Source: RGIG8745 sp045576655
GTDB taxonomy: Bacteria > Bacteroidota > Bacteroidia > Bacteroidales > Bacteroidaceae
Reading direction: 5' to 3'
NCBI GenBank assembly: GCA_045576655.1
Contig: JAZNGW010000011.1
Span: forward strand, 1-64,000
Length of the DNA stretch: 64,000 nt
Shown: positions 33,307 through 41,925 of the stretch, piece by piece
Numbering within the stretch: position 1 is the first letter of the stretch
Layout: each line of letters begins with the position of its first letter
Notes under the pieces: model-generated
The model's input: only the letters and a program-made list of their open reading frames with translations
The model's database searches: none
Told to the model about the DNA's origin: nothing
Translations under genes and position numbers: made by a program

Positions 33307-34677
33307 ATGAAAAAGACAATAATGACAATGATGCTTGCTGTGGCAGCGGCAACGCTCACAGCGCAGAACCCCATAGTACAGACTTGGTTCACTCCCGACC
33401 CTGCACCGCTCGTTGTGGGCAACCGTCTTTACGTCTACACTGGCCATGACGAACCAGGGGCAGACTTCTTCTGGATGAACGAATGGAGAGTCTATTCAAC
33501 CACCGACATGGCGAACTGGACCGACCACGGCACACCGCTCAGTCTGGCATCCTTCTCATGGGCAGACGACCGTGCTTGGGCGGCTCAGTGCATTGAGCGC
33601 AACGGCAAATTCTACTGGTACGTCTGCGCCCACTCGAAACTTTCGGGCGGCATGGCAATAGGCGTGGCTGTGGGCAATTCGCCTACGGGACCTTTTCGCG
33701 ATGCGATAGGCAAACCGCTCTTTGAAAACGGTTCGTGGGACCACATCGACCCTACGGTGATGATTGATGATGACGGACAGGCATGGCTCTACTGGGGCAA
33801 CCCTAACATCTACTATCTCAAACTGAATGAGGACATGATTTCCTACAGCGGCGGACTTGGGACTATCGAACTGACGGAAGAAGGGTTTGGCGCACCGTCA
33901 CCACGATTCAGACAAAAAGACAAGACGTATAAGGACTGCTACACCGAAGGACCGTGGATAGAGAAGCGCGGGGGCAAGTACTATCTGCTTTATGCGGCGG
34001 GCGGAGTGCCTGAACATATCGCTTATTCCATGTCCGACACCCCTACAGGCCCGTGGAAGTACATGGGCGAAATCATGCCTTTGCAAAATACTGGGTCGTT
34101 TACCAACCACTGTGGCGTAGTGGAGTATAAGGGGCATAACTATTTCTTCTACCACACCGGCAAACTCCCTGGCGGAGGCGGATTCGGCCGTTCCTCTGCA
34201 GTTGAGGAGTTTAAGTATAATGCCGATGGCACATATCCTATAATCAATCCTACTGACCAAGGCGTCGCACCCGTAGGCACGCTAAATCCTTTCCGCCGCG
34301 TAGAGGCAGAGACCATCGCTTTCTCAAGGGGGCTGAACACCGAGCAGAACGACAAAAAGGGGGTCTATGTAACCAATGTTCACAGCGGTGACTACATAAA
34401 AGTGCGTGAGGTCGTGTTCTCATCTCGGTCGAAGGCGTTCTGCGCATCAGTGGCAAGCGGGCTGCACGGTGGAACTATAGAGGTGCGACTCGACAGCATC
34501 AAGGGCGAGAAAATTGCCGAAATCAACGTGCCAGGCACTGGCGGTTGGGAGAACTGGAAAACGCTTAAGACAAAGGAGGTCAAACCTGTTAGCGGAAAGC
34601 ATGATGTGTACTTCGTTTTCCGAGGCATGAAGGGTGGCAAACTCTTTAATTTCGACTGGTGGAAGTTTGGCGACTGA
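33307..34677 (+). CDS. glycoside hydrolase family 43 enzyme with CBM6
   Basis: 456 residues. The signal peptide is about 1-19 (ending LTAQ). The GH43 propeller has Asp in FTPDPAPLV, Asp in HIDPTVMID and Glu in YTEGPWIEK, so all three catalytic acids are present. A CBM6 domain follows from about residue 330 (RVEAETIAFS; FNFDWWKFGD). It is paralogous to the gene before it. Arabinan or xylan side-chain removal is the likely role. Confidence 0.93.
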   Translation: MKKTIMTMMLAVAAATLTAQNPIVQTWFTPDPAPLVVGNRLYVYTGHDEPGADFFWMNEWRVYSTTDMANWTDHGTPLSLASFSWADDRAWAAQCIERNGKFYWYVCAHSKLSGGMAIGVAVGNSPTGPFRDAIGKPLFENGSWDHIDPTVMIDDDGQAWLYWGNPNIYYLKLNEDMISYSGGLGTIELTEEGFGAPSPRFRQKDKTYKDCYTEGPWIEKRGGKYYLLYAAGGVPEHIAYSMSDTPTGPWKYMGEIMPLQNTGSFTNHCGVVEYKGHNYFFYHTGKLPGGGGFGRSSAVEEFKYNADGTYPIINPTDQGVAPVGTLNPFRRVEAETIAFSRGLNTEQNDKKGVYVTNVHSGDYIKVREVVFSSRSKAFCASVASGLHGGTIEVRLDSIKGEKIAEINVPGTGGWENWKTLKTKEVKPVSGKHDVYFVFRGMKGGKLFNFDWWKFGD

Positions 34678-34721
34678 CCTTTGCCTAAATCAGACAACTC
34701 AATAAAACACATAACAATACA

Positions 34722-35666
34722 ATGAAAACAACAATCATGACAATGGCTGCAGCGGCATTTATGCTCTGCTCATGCGGATCGACCGCAACACAAGAGACTC
34801 AGGAAGAAGAAATGTACCTCTTCTCTTACTTCAACGGAAACGGCGACGGGCTCCATCTTGCTTACAGCACTGACGGCATGAAATGGGAGGCGCTGCGCAA
34901 CGACACCGTATGGCTCCTCCCAGAAATAGGCAAAGACAAACTCATGCGCGACCCAAGCATCGTGCAGGATGAGGAAGGCACCTTCCACATGGTGTGGACC
35001 AGCGGCTGGTGGGACCAGGGCATCGGTTATGCTTCATCAAAGGACCTCATTCACTGGTCGGAGCAGAAGGATATACCTGTGATGAAAGACTTTGAGGGGA
35101 CGCGCAACACTTGGGCGCCTGAACTCTTCTACGACAAGAAGGACAAGACCTTCTACATCTTCTGGGCTTCAACAGTGCCAGGCGCGTTTCCCGAACTGCC
35201 TACTTCAGAAAGAGAGAAGGGCATGAACCATCGCCAGTATTACGTCACAACGAAAGACTTCAAGACTTTCAGCGACACAAAACTCTTCTTCGAACCTGGC
35301 TTCTGCGTTATCGACGGTAGCATCCTGCAGAAGGATGACGCATACTACCTCTTCGTGAAGAACGAGAACTCTGCACCGGCAGAGAAAAACATCCGAGTGA
35401 CGAAGAACAACAAACCTTACGACTTCCCGACAGAGGTGTCAGAACCTATCACAGGCGACTACTGGGCTGAGGGACCTGCACCGCTTCAGGTAGGCGATTA
35501 CGTATATGTTTATTTCGATAAGTACACTCAAGGAAAATATGGAGCAGTCCGCTCTCTCGACATGAAGACTTGGGAAGACGTCTCCGATTCTGTACAGTTC
35601 CCTAAAGGCATCCGCCACGGCACAGCCTTCAAAGTTGCGGCTTCAGTCGTCGAGAACCTGAAATAA
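34722..35666 (+). CDS. GH43-like lipoprotein (arabinosidase-type propeller)
   Basis: 314 residues with lipobox MLCSCGSTA (Cys near 18), so it is membrane-anchored. A five-bladed propeller fills the rest, with KLMRDPSIVQDE (candidate base), RNTWAPELFYD and YWAEGPAPLQVG (candidate acid Glu). It has no carbohydrate-binding domain, unlike its two neighbours. It probably trims the products of the same polysaccharide. It starts 44 bases after the second GH43 gene and is in the same operon. Confidence 0.88.
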   Translation: MKTTIMTMAAAAFMLCSCGSTATQETQEEEMYLFSYFNGNGDGLHLAYSTDGMKWEALRNDTVWLLPEIGKDKLMRDPSIVQDEEGTFHMVWTSGWWDQGIGYASSKDLIHWSEQKDIPVMKDFEGTRNTWAPELFYDKKDKTFYIFWASTVPGAFPELPTSEREKGMNHRQYYVTTKDFKTFSDTKLFFEPGFCVIDGSILQKDDAYYLFVKNENSAPAEKNIRVTKNNKPYDFPTEVSEPITGDYWAEGPAPLQVGDYVYVYFDKYTQGKYGAVRSLDMKTWEDVSDSVQFPKGIRHGTAFKVAASVVENLK

Positions 35667-35704
35667 CGCTACGCGGTTGGCGGAGCGCAAGCAATCTTGA
35701 ATAT

Positions 35705-36034
35705 ATGGGTAAAGATAGCAGTCAACATCTTAGCATACAGGAGCGTGTCAGAACCTGCACGACTATTACTGAGTTTCAGCGGCGGGTATATATGGAACTG
35801 CTTCGCGTGCCGCAGGGTGAGACTGTAACGTATGGTGAATTGGCGCGACGCATCGGTTGTCGTAGTGCACAGGCTGTGGGACAGGCGCTAAAGCGAAATC
35901 CTTTCGCTCCCGAGGTCCCTTGTCATCGTGTTGTTGCGGCCGACGGATCGTTAGGAGGTTACTTCGGTCTGCTTGATGGCGATATGCTTGAACGCAAGCG
36001 GCAGCTTCTTGATGCGGAGCGCTCTAACGCGTGA
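35705..36034 (+). CDS. MGMT-family protein (methylated-DNA cysteine methyltransferase-like)
   Basis: 109 residues, only the C-terminal DNA-binding/active-site domain of O6-alkylguanine methyltransferases: FQRRVYMELLRVPQGETVTYG, then RSAQAVGQALKRNPFAP and the active motif PCHRVV. The acceptor Cys is at residue 73. It is kept, so this is not an alkyltransferase-like (Trp) protein, although it lacks the usual N-terminal domain. It lies 38 bases after the last GH43 gene, an unexpected neighbour. A promoter of its own is not obvious. Confidence 0.9.
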   Translation: MGKDSSQHLSIQERVRTCTTITEFQRRVYMELLRVPQGETVTYGELARRIGCRSAQAVGQALKRNPFAPEVPCHRVVAADGSLGGYFGLLDGDMLERKRQLLDAERSNA

Positions 36035-36046
36035 TTTCACTGGGCT

Positions 36047-37369
36047 CTATTGCTTGTACCTGTCAACAAGATGTTGTGGGAGTTTAACGATGCAGATATT
36101 CATTGAGCGGCCGTCCTCTGATAGCATGGCAGACTGAATCTCGATGCTTGTGCCGTCTGGTTTGAAAGTCGGATGCACATGATCACGGGCTGTAGTTTTA
36201 TGCCCTGCGGTCAGCAAGATACGTTCCTTTGTGTGGCGGTCTATCAGCCACAATTCACGTGCGAAGTCATCGCCAGCCACCCAATGCCCGTCTTGCGAAC
36301 CTGCCACATGCCAGAAATTATCTCCGTCAACTTGCCCCTCCATTGTCAACTGACGTGTACGCATATTGACTACGGCTATTCCTGTAGGATATTCCTTTGT
36401 GCCCGACGGTCCCCAGTCCTTTTCGGTATCCATGTTGCGCTTTCCCTCCGTAATCTTTCGATGGCCCAGAATCGCAATGACCAGTTCGTCCTTCGTGATG
36501 ACAGCCTCGTGAGTCACCCAATCGTATTCCGTCTCACGATAAATCGGACGTAGATTGCTACCGTCAGCATTGACCATCCACGTGCGCTGAGGGGCCTTGC
36601 CGCCAGTCTCCCAACAGAAAATCACCTCTCCTGGTTGCCAAGGATTGCCCTGGATGTGTCCCACCTGGAAATGCACGCTCACTACATGCTCTGCCTTACC
36701 GGTAGTCAAATCGATTTTGCCTATACCGCCAGGTCCTGCACCCATGTTGCGCGGTCCGAACGTTCCCGACACTTCCTGCGCTATAGGAAACTGTCCGGCA
36801 TACTTCTTTCCCAAACGGAAATAGGCAAACTCCTCACTTCCGTCAAGGGCCATGTCGCCACCGGCGCCCATCTCTGCAGGAATCACACCACACACGCGAA
36901 CATATTTTTCCGTTTTCTTCATACGTCCCGATTCTGAATCCGCAAACAAGCGTCCGAGGTCAGTTTCCACGACCTCCATTTCGCCTGTACGCTTACCGTC
37001 TTCATCCCTCACGGCTCGCATGTGGTACAGACGCATCGACTTGCGAGCCACGCAGAGCATACCCGTGTACCCACCTTCTGTCACCTGCACCATGTCGCCT
37101 GTCTCCTCATTCACCGCCATCGCCTCACCTCTCACCCGGTCGGAACGGAATATGACCCATTTCCCGTCGCTCGTCCACTGGTTGTGCGTCTGATAAATCT
37201 TCGAATCCCCCGTACCGCTCCTACTCGTCAAGAACACCAATTCCACCCCAGTTTTAGGGTCAATAATCACTTTCCTTTCAGACGGAAAACGCTTGCCTAG
37301 TTGCGCCCATACGCCTAACGAGCACATTGCAGCCATCATAATACAAAAGAAGTAGCGCGTTGTTTTCAT
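36047..37369 (-). CDS. oligogalacturonate-lyase-like beta-propeller protein
   Basis: 440 residues with a signal peptide (about 1-22, ending GVWAQ). The rest is a WD/TolB-like beta-propeller: FLTSRSGTGDSKIYQTHNQW, VIFRSDRVRGEAMAV, VHFQVGHIQGNPWQPGEVIF, and ARDHVHPTFKPDG near the C-terminus. The pattern of His residues with HPTFKPDG resembles polysaccharide lyase family 22, which degrades pectin oligomers. It is convergent with the GH43/MGMT operon, with a 12-base gap. A general propeller of unknown function is the alternative. Confidence 0.75.
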   Translation of the reverse strand: MKTTRYFFCIMMAAMCSLGVWAQLGKRFPSERKVIIDPKTGVELVFLTSRSGTGDSKIYQTHNQWTSDGKWVIFRSDRVRGEAMAVNEETGDMVQVTEGGYTGMLCVARKSMRLYHMRAVRDEDGKRTGEMEVVETDLGRLFADSESGRMKKTEKYVRVCGVIPAEMGAGGDMALDGSEEFAYFRLGKKYAGQFPIAQEVSGTFGPRNMGAGPGGIGKIDLTTGKAEHVVSVHFQVGHIQGNPWQPGEVIFCWETGGKAPQRTWMVNADGSNLRPIYRETEYDWVTHEAVITKDELVIAILGHRKITEGKRNMDTEKDWGPSGTKEYPTGIAVVNMRTRQLTMEGQVDGDNFWHVAGSQDGHWVAGDDFARELWLIDRHTKERILLTAGHKTTARDHVHPTFKPDGTSIEIQSAMLSEDGRSMNICIVKLPQHLVDRYKQ

Positions 37370-37431
37370 TCGTCGTTTTTAAATTGCTGTTATAAAGATA
37401 TGAAAATCCAGCCATACTCCATTGTGCCATG

Positions 37432-37469
37432 GAAAAAACAAATCCTGATTTTCATCGAAAATCAGGATT
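37432..37469 (-). terminator. terminator of the tRNA-Phe transcript
   Basis: AATCCTGATTTT (37441-37452) pairs perfectly with AAAATCAGGATT (37458-37469). On the minus strand it is followed by TTTGTTTTTT. Confidence 0.85.
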
Positions 37470-37495
37470 CTACGTTGTTTTGCTTTTCTTTGCTG

Positions 37496-37568
37496 TGGTG
37501 CCACCAGGAATCGAACCGGGGACACAAGGATTTTCAGTCCTTTGCTCTACCAACTGAGCTATGGCACC
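37496..37568 (-). tRNA. tRNA-Phe (GAA), copy 2 in transcript order
   Basis: 73-base cloverleaf on the minus strand. The acceptor stem GGTGCCA pairs with TGGCACC and the discriminator is A. Anticodon loop CTGAAAA between AAGGA and TCCTT gives anticodon GAA. T arm CCGGG-TTCGATT-CCTGG. CCA is not encoded (CAG follows). Confidence 0.97.
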
Positions 37569-37599
37569 AACGTGAGTATGTGATGCAAACTTTAAGGAG

Positions 37600-37672
37600 T
37601 GGTGCCACCAGGAATCGAACCGGGGACACAAGGATTTTCAGTCCTTTGCTCTACCAACTGAGCTATGGCACC
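37600..37672 (-). tRNA. tRNA-Phe (GAA), copy 1 in transcript order
   Basis: 73 bases, identical to the copy at 37496-37568 and 31 bases from it. It is co-transcribed from a promoter at 37698-37728. CCA is not encoded. Confidence 0.97.
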
Positions 37673-37697
37673 AATACCCTTTTTAGTTTTGCGACTG

Positions 37698-37728
37698 CAA
37701 AGGTATGTTTTTTTTCTGACTCGCCAAA
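37698..37728 (-). promoter_or_regulatory. promoter of the tRNA-Phe pair
   Basis: On the minus strand TTTG (37728-37725), 19 bases, TACCTTTG (37705-37698): a full match to the Bacteroidota promoter consensus. Confidence 0.8.
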
Positions 37729-37931
37729 ATTTTACTGCAAAAACATTGTAATGTTTGCTACGACAAACTGCTTAATGGCATTTTATGGCAGTTTTTACTG
37801 TCCCTTTTTGCTGTGAGTGCAAGATTTATAGGGCGGAACGGCGTTTTTTTATTCGCTTTTTTGAATTTTTTACTCTCTCGTACTATATTTACTAAAGAGC
37901 GGCATTGGTTAAATTAAACATTTAGGCTATT

Positions 37932-38217
37932 ATGGCACTAAAAATTACGAACAGGGGTGTGACTATGAATTGGTGGATGGTGAAGAGGAGAGCGTTATGA
38001 TGCGAGGGATGTGATGGGTCGCGAAAGTTTCAGGGGTGATAAAAGGTTGAAACGCATTGTGTTGCATAATCTTATAAGGATTGATAGCTTTGCTTTCGAG
38101 GGGTGCTCGGAACTGACTGAAGTAGTCATCCCTGCTTCGGTGAAGAGCATAGGCGCAAATGCTTTTATCGGTTGCGACAAACTGGCAAGTGTGGTTATAG
38201 GCAAAATTAAATCGTAA
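37932..38217 (+). pseudogene. LRR_5 (BspA-type) remnant
   Basis: From 38011 a GTG/ATG-started frame of 68 residues carries LRR_5 motifs (IDSFAFEGCSELTEVVIP, SIGANAFIGCDKL) and ends in GKIKS. Upstream, a different frame reads NYEQGCDYELVDGEEESV, resembling the usual beginning of an LRR_5 module, then stops. A frameshift or small deletion between the two is likely, so the gene looks decayed; a genuine mini-protein cannot be excluded. It lies 12 bases before the sigma-like gene. Confidence 0.5.
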
Positions 38218-38229
38218 ACGAATAAGAAT

Positions 38230-38652
38230 ATGGAGGTAAAGGATTCATTAGATTACCTTTGGAAAAATCCGGAGGAATTTGACATTGACGAGTTTCTCGT
38301 GCTGATTGGTCGAGAAGAATTGCTCGGCAGAGAAGAGGAACGGATGCTTATAGAGCAGGCTCAAAAAGATGGAGGTGTCAGTGCAGACTCGAGTCGGGCT
38401 ATGAGCCGTCTGAAATGCCGTAAGCTTCGCTTTGTGGTATCTTTGGTCAACCAATATCATAATCAGGGTCTTAGTCTTCAAACATTGATAAAGGCGGGAC
38501 TGATTGGTCTGGAGCGTGCGGTTATGGACTACGACGTGAATTCAGAAGAGAAATTTATGCATTTTGCCGTACCGCAGATGCGCAAAGTGGTTGAGTATTG
38601 TATTGGCATAGGAGGTCTTCCTAAACCGCAGGGCCAAGAAAACTCAAGATAA
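38230..38652 (+). CDS. truncated sigma-70-like protein (regions 1.2 and 2 only)
   Basis: 140 residues. Residues about 18-50 (IDEFLVLIGREELLGREEER) match sigma region 1.2. Residues about 63-125 (LRFVVSLVNQYHNQGLSLQ, LIKAGLIGLERAVMDYD, KFMHFAVPQMRKVVEYCI) follow regions 2.1-2.3/2.4 of the Bacteroidota primary sigma factor. After residue 126 the similarity stops and the protein ends in GGLPKPQGQENSR, so the -35-binding region 4 and region 3 are missing. Possible roles are core-polymerase binding without promoter -35 contact, or a decayed sigma gene. The intact frame and conserved length of both regions favour a functional product. Confidence 0.78.
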   Translation: MEVKDSLDYLWKNPEEFDIDEFLVLIGREELLGREEERMLIEQAQKDGGVSADSSRAMSRLKCRKLRFVVSLVNQYHNQGLSLQTLIKAGLIGLERAVMDYDVNSEEKFMHFAVPQMRKVVEYCIGIGGLPKPQGQENSR

Positions 38653-38765
38653 CGAAGAGTGTCACGAATAGGGACGCAAAGCCGGATTCTTGTGAAGAGT
38701 AAACAGGTTCAGACTAAGGGAGTGATTTGACGTGCCTAATGTCTGCATTAGGTCTATATTGTTGG

Positions 38766-39626
38766 CTACTTCCTGTTTGCTTTCATGAGGAAAAGCATCT
38801 GCATGGCGTAGCGTCTGCCGAGGTTGCGGTAGCCCTCGGCGTCGAAGTGGGTCATATCTTTCGCTACCGTGCAGCCTTTTGAAGAAATGACATGGGCGTT
38901 GGGGATGGTGCGCGGCAAGGTGGAGATGATTTCATTCATCGCGCCGCAAGTGCCACCATGATCGGAGTGGACCACTTCGCCTGCAAGAAGAGGTACTTCT
39001 GTAGGGCTTAACCCCAAGTCCTTCATGAGACTGTCGTAGACGCTTTTCACTTTGGCTGGCCAGGTGCGGTCGCCAGTGTTTGATTCGCCTTGATGTATGA
39101 GTATGCCTCTGATTACTCCGTCGCGCTGCGCCAGACGCGCCATTTCCAGAAGTCGGTCGTAAGGTCGGTCGTCGTATGCCTTGAGCATCCCTACCATCCA
39201 GTGAGGAGCAGTCTCGACGTAGTTGGCAACGCTATCGCGCATAAACGTTTCAATCTTGCATCCGCCTATAGACACGTTGATTACTCCCACGCGATGGTCG
39301 GAAGGGAGGTTTGCCACGAGAGTTCGTCCGAAGTAGTCCACAGGGGTGAGACCCGTGTTCTGACGGCAGAGAGGCGGAACGGCGGTATACCAATTGCCTT
39401 TCTTGCGTTCCATGCCAGGATTGTCTGTGGCTGCCATCATCAGGAATCTATCGTCAACTCCCTCTTTGTCGCATTGTTCAATTCGTGCCGCTCCTTCCAT
39501 GTTTGACTGGCCGAAGCAAAGGAATATGTGGAATTTCTCGTCGGGAGTATTCACCGATGAGGCGTTCTGCGCCAATGCCGCCATGCAGAGGAACATGACA
39601 AGGAGGGATGCGAAGATTTTACCCAT
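38766..39626 (-). CDS. SGNH-type carbohydrate acetylesterase (CE6/SASA-like)
   Basis: 286 residues with a signal peptide (about 1-20, ending ALAQ). Catalytic Ser41 is in FGQSNMEG, HQGESN is in the middle, and Asp257 and His260 are in DMTHFD near the end: the SGNH-hydrolase pattern of family CE6 acetylxylan esterases and sialate-O-acetylesterase-like proteins. It would remove acetyl groups from polysaccharide in the periplasm and so could assist the nearby GH43 enzymes. Seven bases separate its start from the manA stop; both are on the minus strand. Confidence 0.9.
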   Translation of the reverse strand: MGKIFASLLVMFLCMAALAQNASSVNTPDEKFHIFLCFGQSNMEGAARIEQCDKEGVDDRFLMMAATDNPGMERKKGNWYTAVPPLCRQNTGLTPVDYFGRTLVANLPSDHRVGVINVSIGGCKIETFMRDSVANYVETAPHWMVGMLKAYDDRPYDRLLEMARLAQRDGVIRGILIHQGESNTGDRTWPAKVKSVYDSLMKDLGLSPTEVPLLAGEVVHSDHGGTCGAMNEIISTLPRTIPNAHVISSKGCTVAKDMTHFDAEGYRNLGRRYAMQMLFLMKANRK

Positions 39627-39632
39627 ATAGTT

Positions 39633-40673
39633 TTAGTAGTTCTTGTTGTCGATATAGGTTTCGAGGAGTTTGGTAGTGCCAGCCGCATTGTTAGGCTCGA
39701 CGTAGAGGTCGGCTACGGATGCAGGGATGAGACAGCTGTTGCCCTCGGTGAGACGCACGATGGTGTCTTCTTCGGCAGGCATGACTCCGTCGCCAAATCC
39801 TTGAGTGCTCTTGATGCGGATGGTACAGTCGCCCTCCAGACACATATATGCTATGAAAGAGTCGTACTTGTAGAGCTTGCGGTGGAATGAACGGTCTACC
39901 TCCAGCAGTTTGACTATGAAAAATGAGGTTTCTACCAGCGGCACAGGCTTGTTGTTTTTGCGCTCGTAATGAGTGCGGTAGTCGTCGTGTACGCTGTAGT
40001 CGATGGCATCGGCGGCTTCCTCAGTATGGAGCTGGCGAGGTTTGCCGTCGAGTCCTACGCGGTTGTAGTCGAAGATGCGGTAGGTTATATCACTGCTCTG
40101 CTGAATTTCCGCCACCATAAGGCCGCCACATATCGCATGCACACGCCCTGCAGGAATAAAGAACACATCGCCCGCTTTGACATCATGCCTCTGAAGCACA
40201 TCGCAGATGCTTCCGTCCTCAATGCGTTTGTTGTATTCGTACTTGGAGATGGATTGTTTGAGGCCGGAGTAGAGGAATGCTCCTGGTGCAGCCTTCATGA
40301 CATACCACATCTCGGTCTTGCCGAAACAACCGTGGCGCTCTTTGGCAAGGGCGTCATTAGGGTGGACCTGTATGGAGAGGTCTTTGGCTGCGTCAATGAA
40401 CTTGACGAGTATGGGGAACTGGTCGCCATACTTTGCCGCTACAGCCTTGCCCAGCAACAGTTCGCCGTATTCGGCAGTGATGTCGGCAAGATCTCGTCCG
40501 GCAAGAGGTCCGTTCTTTACTACGGACTTGCTGCCAGGCACAGCACTGACTTCCCAACTCTCGCCTATGGTCTCGCTGTCCTGAGGGAGCCCCTTGAGGG
40601 GTTTCAGGTCGCAGCCTCCCCACACGATGGTGTGGAAGTCATTCTCAAAAAGGAGGGGATAGAGGGAAATCAT
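39633..40673 (-). CDS. manA: mannose-6-phosphate isomerase, class I
   Basis: 346 residues, a cupin-type zinc enzyme interconverting fructose-6-phosphate and mannose-6-phosphate. Motifs: WGGCDLKPLKG, LSIQVHPND and GKTEMWYV, which supply zinc ligands, and FFIPAGRVHAI. The class-I short form of Bacteroidota is about 320-350 residues. It feeds GDP-mannose synthesis and so the gmd and fcl enzymes encoded just upstream on the same strand. It lies 43 bases after fcl. No manB or manC gene is in the window. Confidence 0.93.
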   Translation of the reverse strand: MISLYPLLFENDFHTIVWGGCDLKPLKGLPQDSETIGESWEVSAVPGSKSVVKNGPLAGRDLADITAEYGELLLGKAVAAKYGDQFPILVKFIDAAKDLSIQVHPNDALAKERHGCFGKTEMWYVMKAAPGAFLYSGLKQSISKYEYNKRIEDGSICDVLQRHDVKAGDVFFIPAGRVHAICGGLMVAEIQQSSDITYRIFDYNRVGLDGKPRQLHTEEAADAIDYSVHDDYRTHYERKNNKPVPLVETSFFIVKLLEVDRSFHRKLYKYDSFIAYMCLEGDCTIRIKSTQGFGDGVMPAEEDTIVRLTEGNSCLIPASVADLYVEPNNAAGTTKLLETYIDNKNY

Positions 40674-40716
40674 AATGCGGCTAAAACTTTAAGAGTTTAA
40701 GGATGAGGGGTGAACC

Positions 40717-41853
40717 TTATAAATGGTTTATGCAGATGCCTTTGAGATACCACTCATAGAGACGGTGCACACCTTCGTCAATTTCGATCTTGTGGTGCCA
40801 GCCGAGTGAGTGGAGTTTGCTCACATCGGTGAGTTTCTTCATCGTGCCGTCGGGTTTAGATGAATCCCAAAGGAGCTCGCCCTTAAAGCCTATTTCTTTC
40901 ATGATGAGTTCTGCAACCTGGCGAATGGAAATCTCCTTGCCTGTGCCAACGTTGATATGGCAGTTGCGCACCTCAACTATTCTGTCGCTGTTCTTGACCG
41001 TAGCGTCATAGGTGTCTTTGAAGTCGACGTTGAGAAGTACATGCACACTGGCATCCGCCATCTCCTCGCTCCAGAGGAACTCACGCATCGGCGCTCCGCT
41101 GCCCCATAGGGTTACGGCCTCAGGAGTGATGCCATAGTAAGCAAGTGCCGGAAGAATCTCTGCCTCCGTAGATGTTGCATCAACCTTGAGCACCTCGCCG
41201 CCAGCCTTATATGTTACAGGGCGCAGTCCGATGTCCTTGCGCACAGCCTCCCAATCACCCTCGTTGAGACACTTGGCAAGATGAATCTTGCGTATCATGG
41301 CAGGAAGCACGTGGCTGTTCTCCAAGTGGAAGTTGTCGTTAGGACCGTAGAGGTTGGTTGGCATTACAGCTATGTAGTTGGTGCCGTACTGCAGGTTGAA
41401 ACTCTCGCACATCTTCAGTCCGGCAATCTTTGCAATGGCGTATGGTTCGTTGGTGTATTCGAGCGGGGATGTAAGCAGACAGTCTTCGGGCATAGGCTGC
41501 GGAGCCTCGCGAGGGTAGATGCAAGTGGAGCCGAGGAAGAGGAGTTTCTTCACGCCGTGCTTCCAACTCTCGCCGATGACGTTCTGCTGAATCTGCAGGT
41601 TCTCGTAGATGAAGTCGGCGCGATAGGTCAGATTTGCCATGATGCCGCCCACGTGGGCTGCCGCAAGCACTACTGCGTCGGGTTGCTCCTCATCGAAGAA
41701 CTGCTTGACTGTAATTGGGTCGAGCAGGTCAAGCTCCTTGTGGGTGCGCCCCACAAGATTGTTGTAGCCTCGCGCTTTCAGGTTCTCCCAAATGGCAGAG
41801 CCAACGAGTCCGCGGTGGCCGGCAACGTATATTTTAGAGTCTTTGGATAGCAT
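40717..41853 (-). CDS. fcl: GDP-L-fucose synthase
   Basis: 378 residues of the short-chain dehydrogenase fold. The NADP-binding motif is GHRGLVGSAIW, followed by FLGSTCIYP and the active-site YAIAK (Tyr, Lys) preceded by the catalytic Ser. It converts GDP-4-keto-6-deoxymannose (the Gmd product) to GDP-L-fucose by epimerisation and reduction. It is longer than the about 320-residue E. coli enzyme, with an insertion around residues 195-240 (DIGLRPVTYKAGGEVLKVDA), as in other Bacteroidota. The GxxExxY gene separates it from gmd. Confidence 0.94.
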   Translation of the reverse strand: MLSKDSKIYVAGHRGLVGSAIWENLKARGYNNLVGRTHKELDLLDPITVKQFFDEEQPDAVVLAAAHVGGIMANLTYRADFIYENLQIQQNVIGESWKHGVKKLLFLGSTCIYPREAPQPMPEDCLLTSPLEYTNEPYAIAKIAGLKMCESFNLQYGTNYIAVMPTNLYGPNDNFHLENSHVLPAMIRKIHLAKCLNEGDWEAVRKDIGLRPVTYKAGGEVLKVDATSTEAEILPALAYYGITPEAVTLWGSGAPMREFLWSEEMADASVHVLLNVDFKDTYDATVKNSDRIVEVRNCHINVGTGKEISIRQVAELIMKEIGFKGELLWDSSKPDGTMKKLTDVSKLHSLGWHHKIEIDEGVHRLYEWYLKGICINHL

Positions 41854-41925
41854 AAACGTTAATATGGTATAACACTAATTTCCAGTAATTTGGCACTAAT
41901 TGTTAATGATTAAACACTGTTTTTT

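Noticed and set aside
37400..37816. 138-codon plus-strand frame across the tRNA genes
   Set aside because: Reads the antisense of two identical tRNA genes, giving a repeated peptide.
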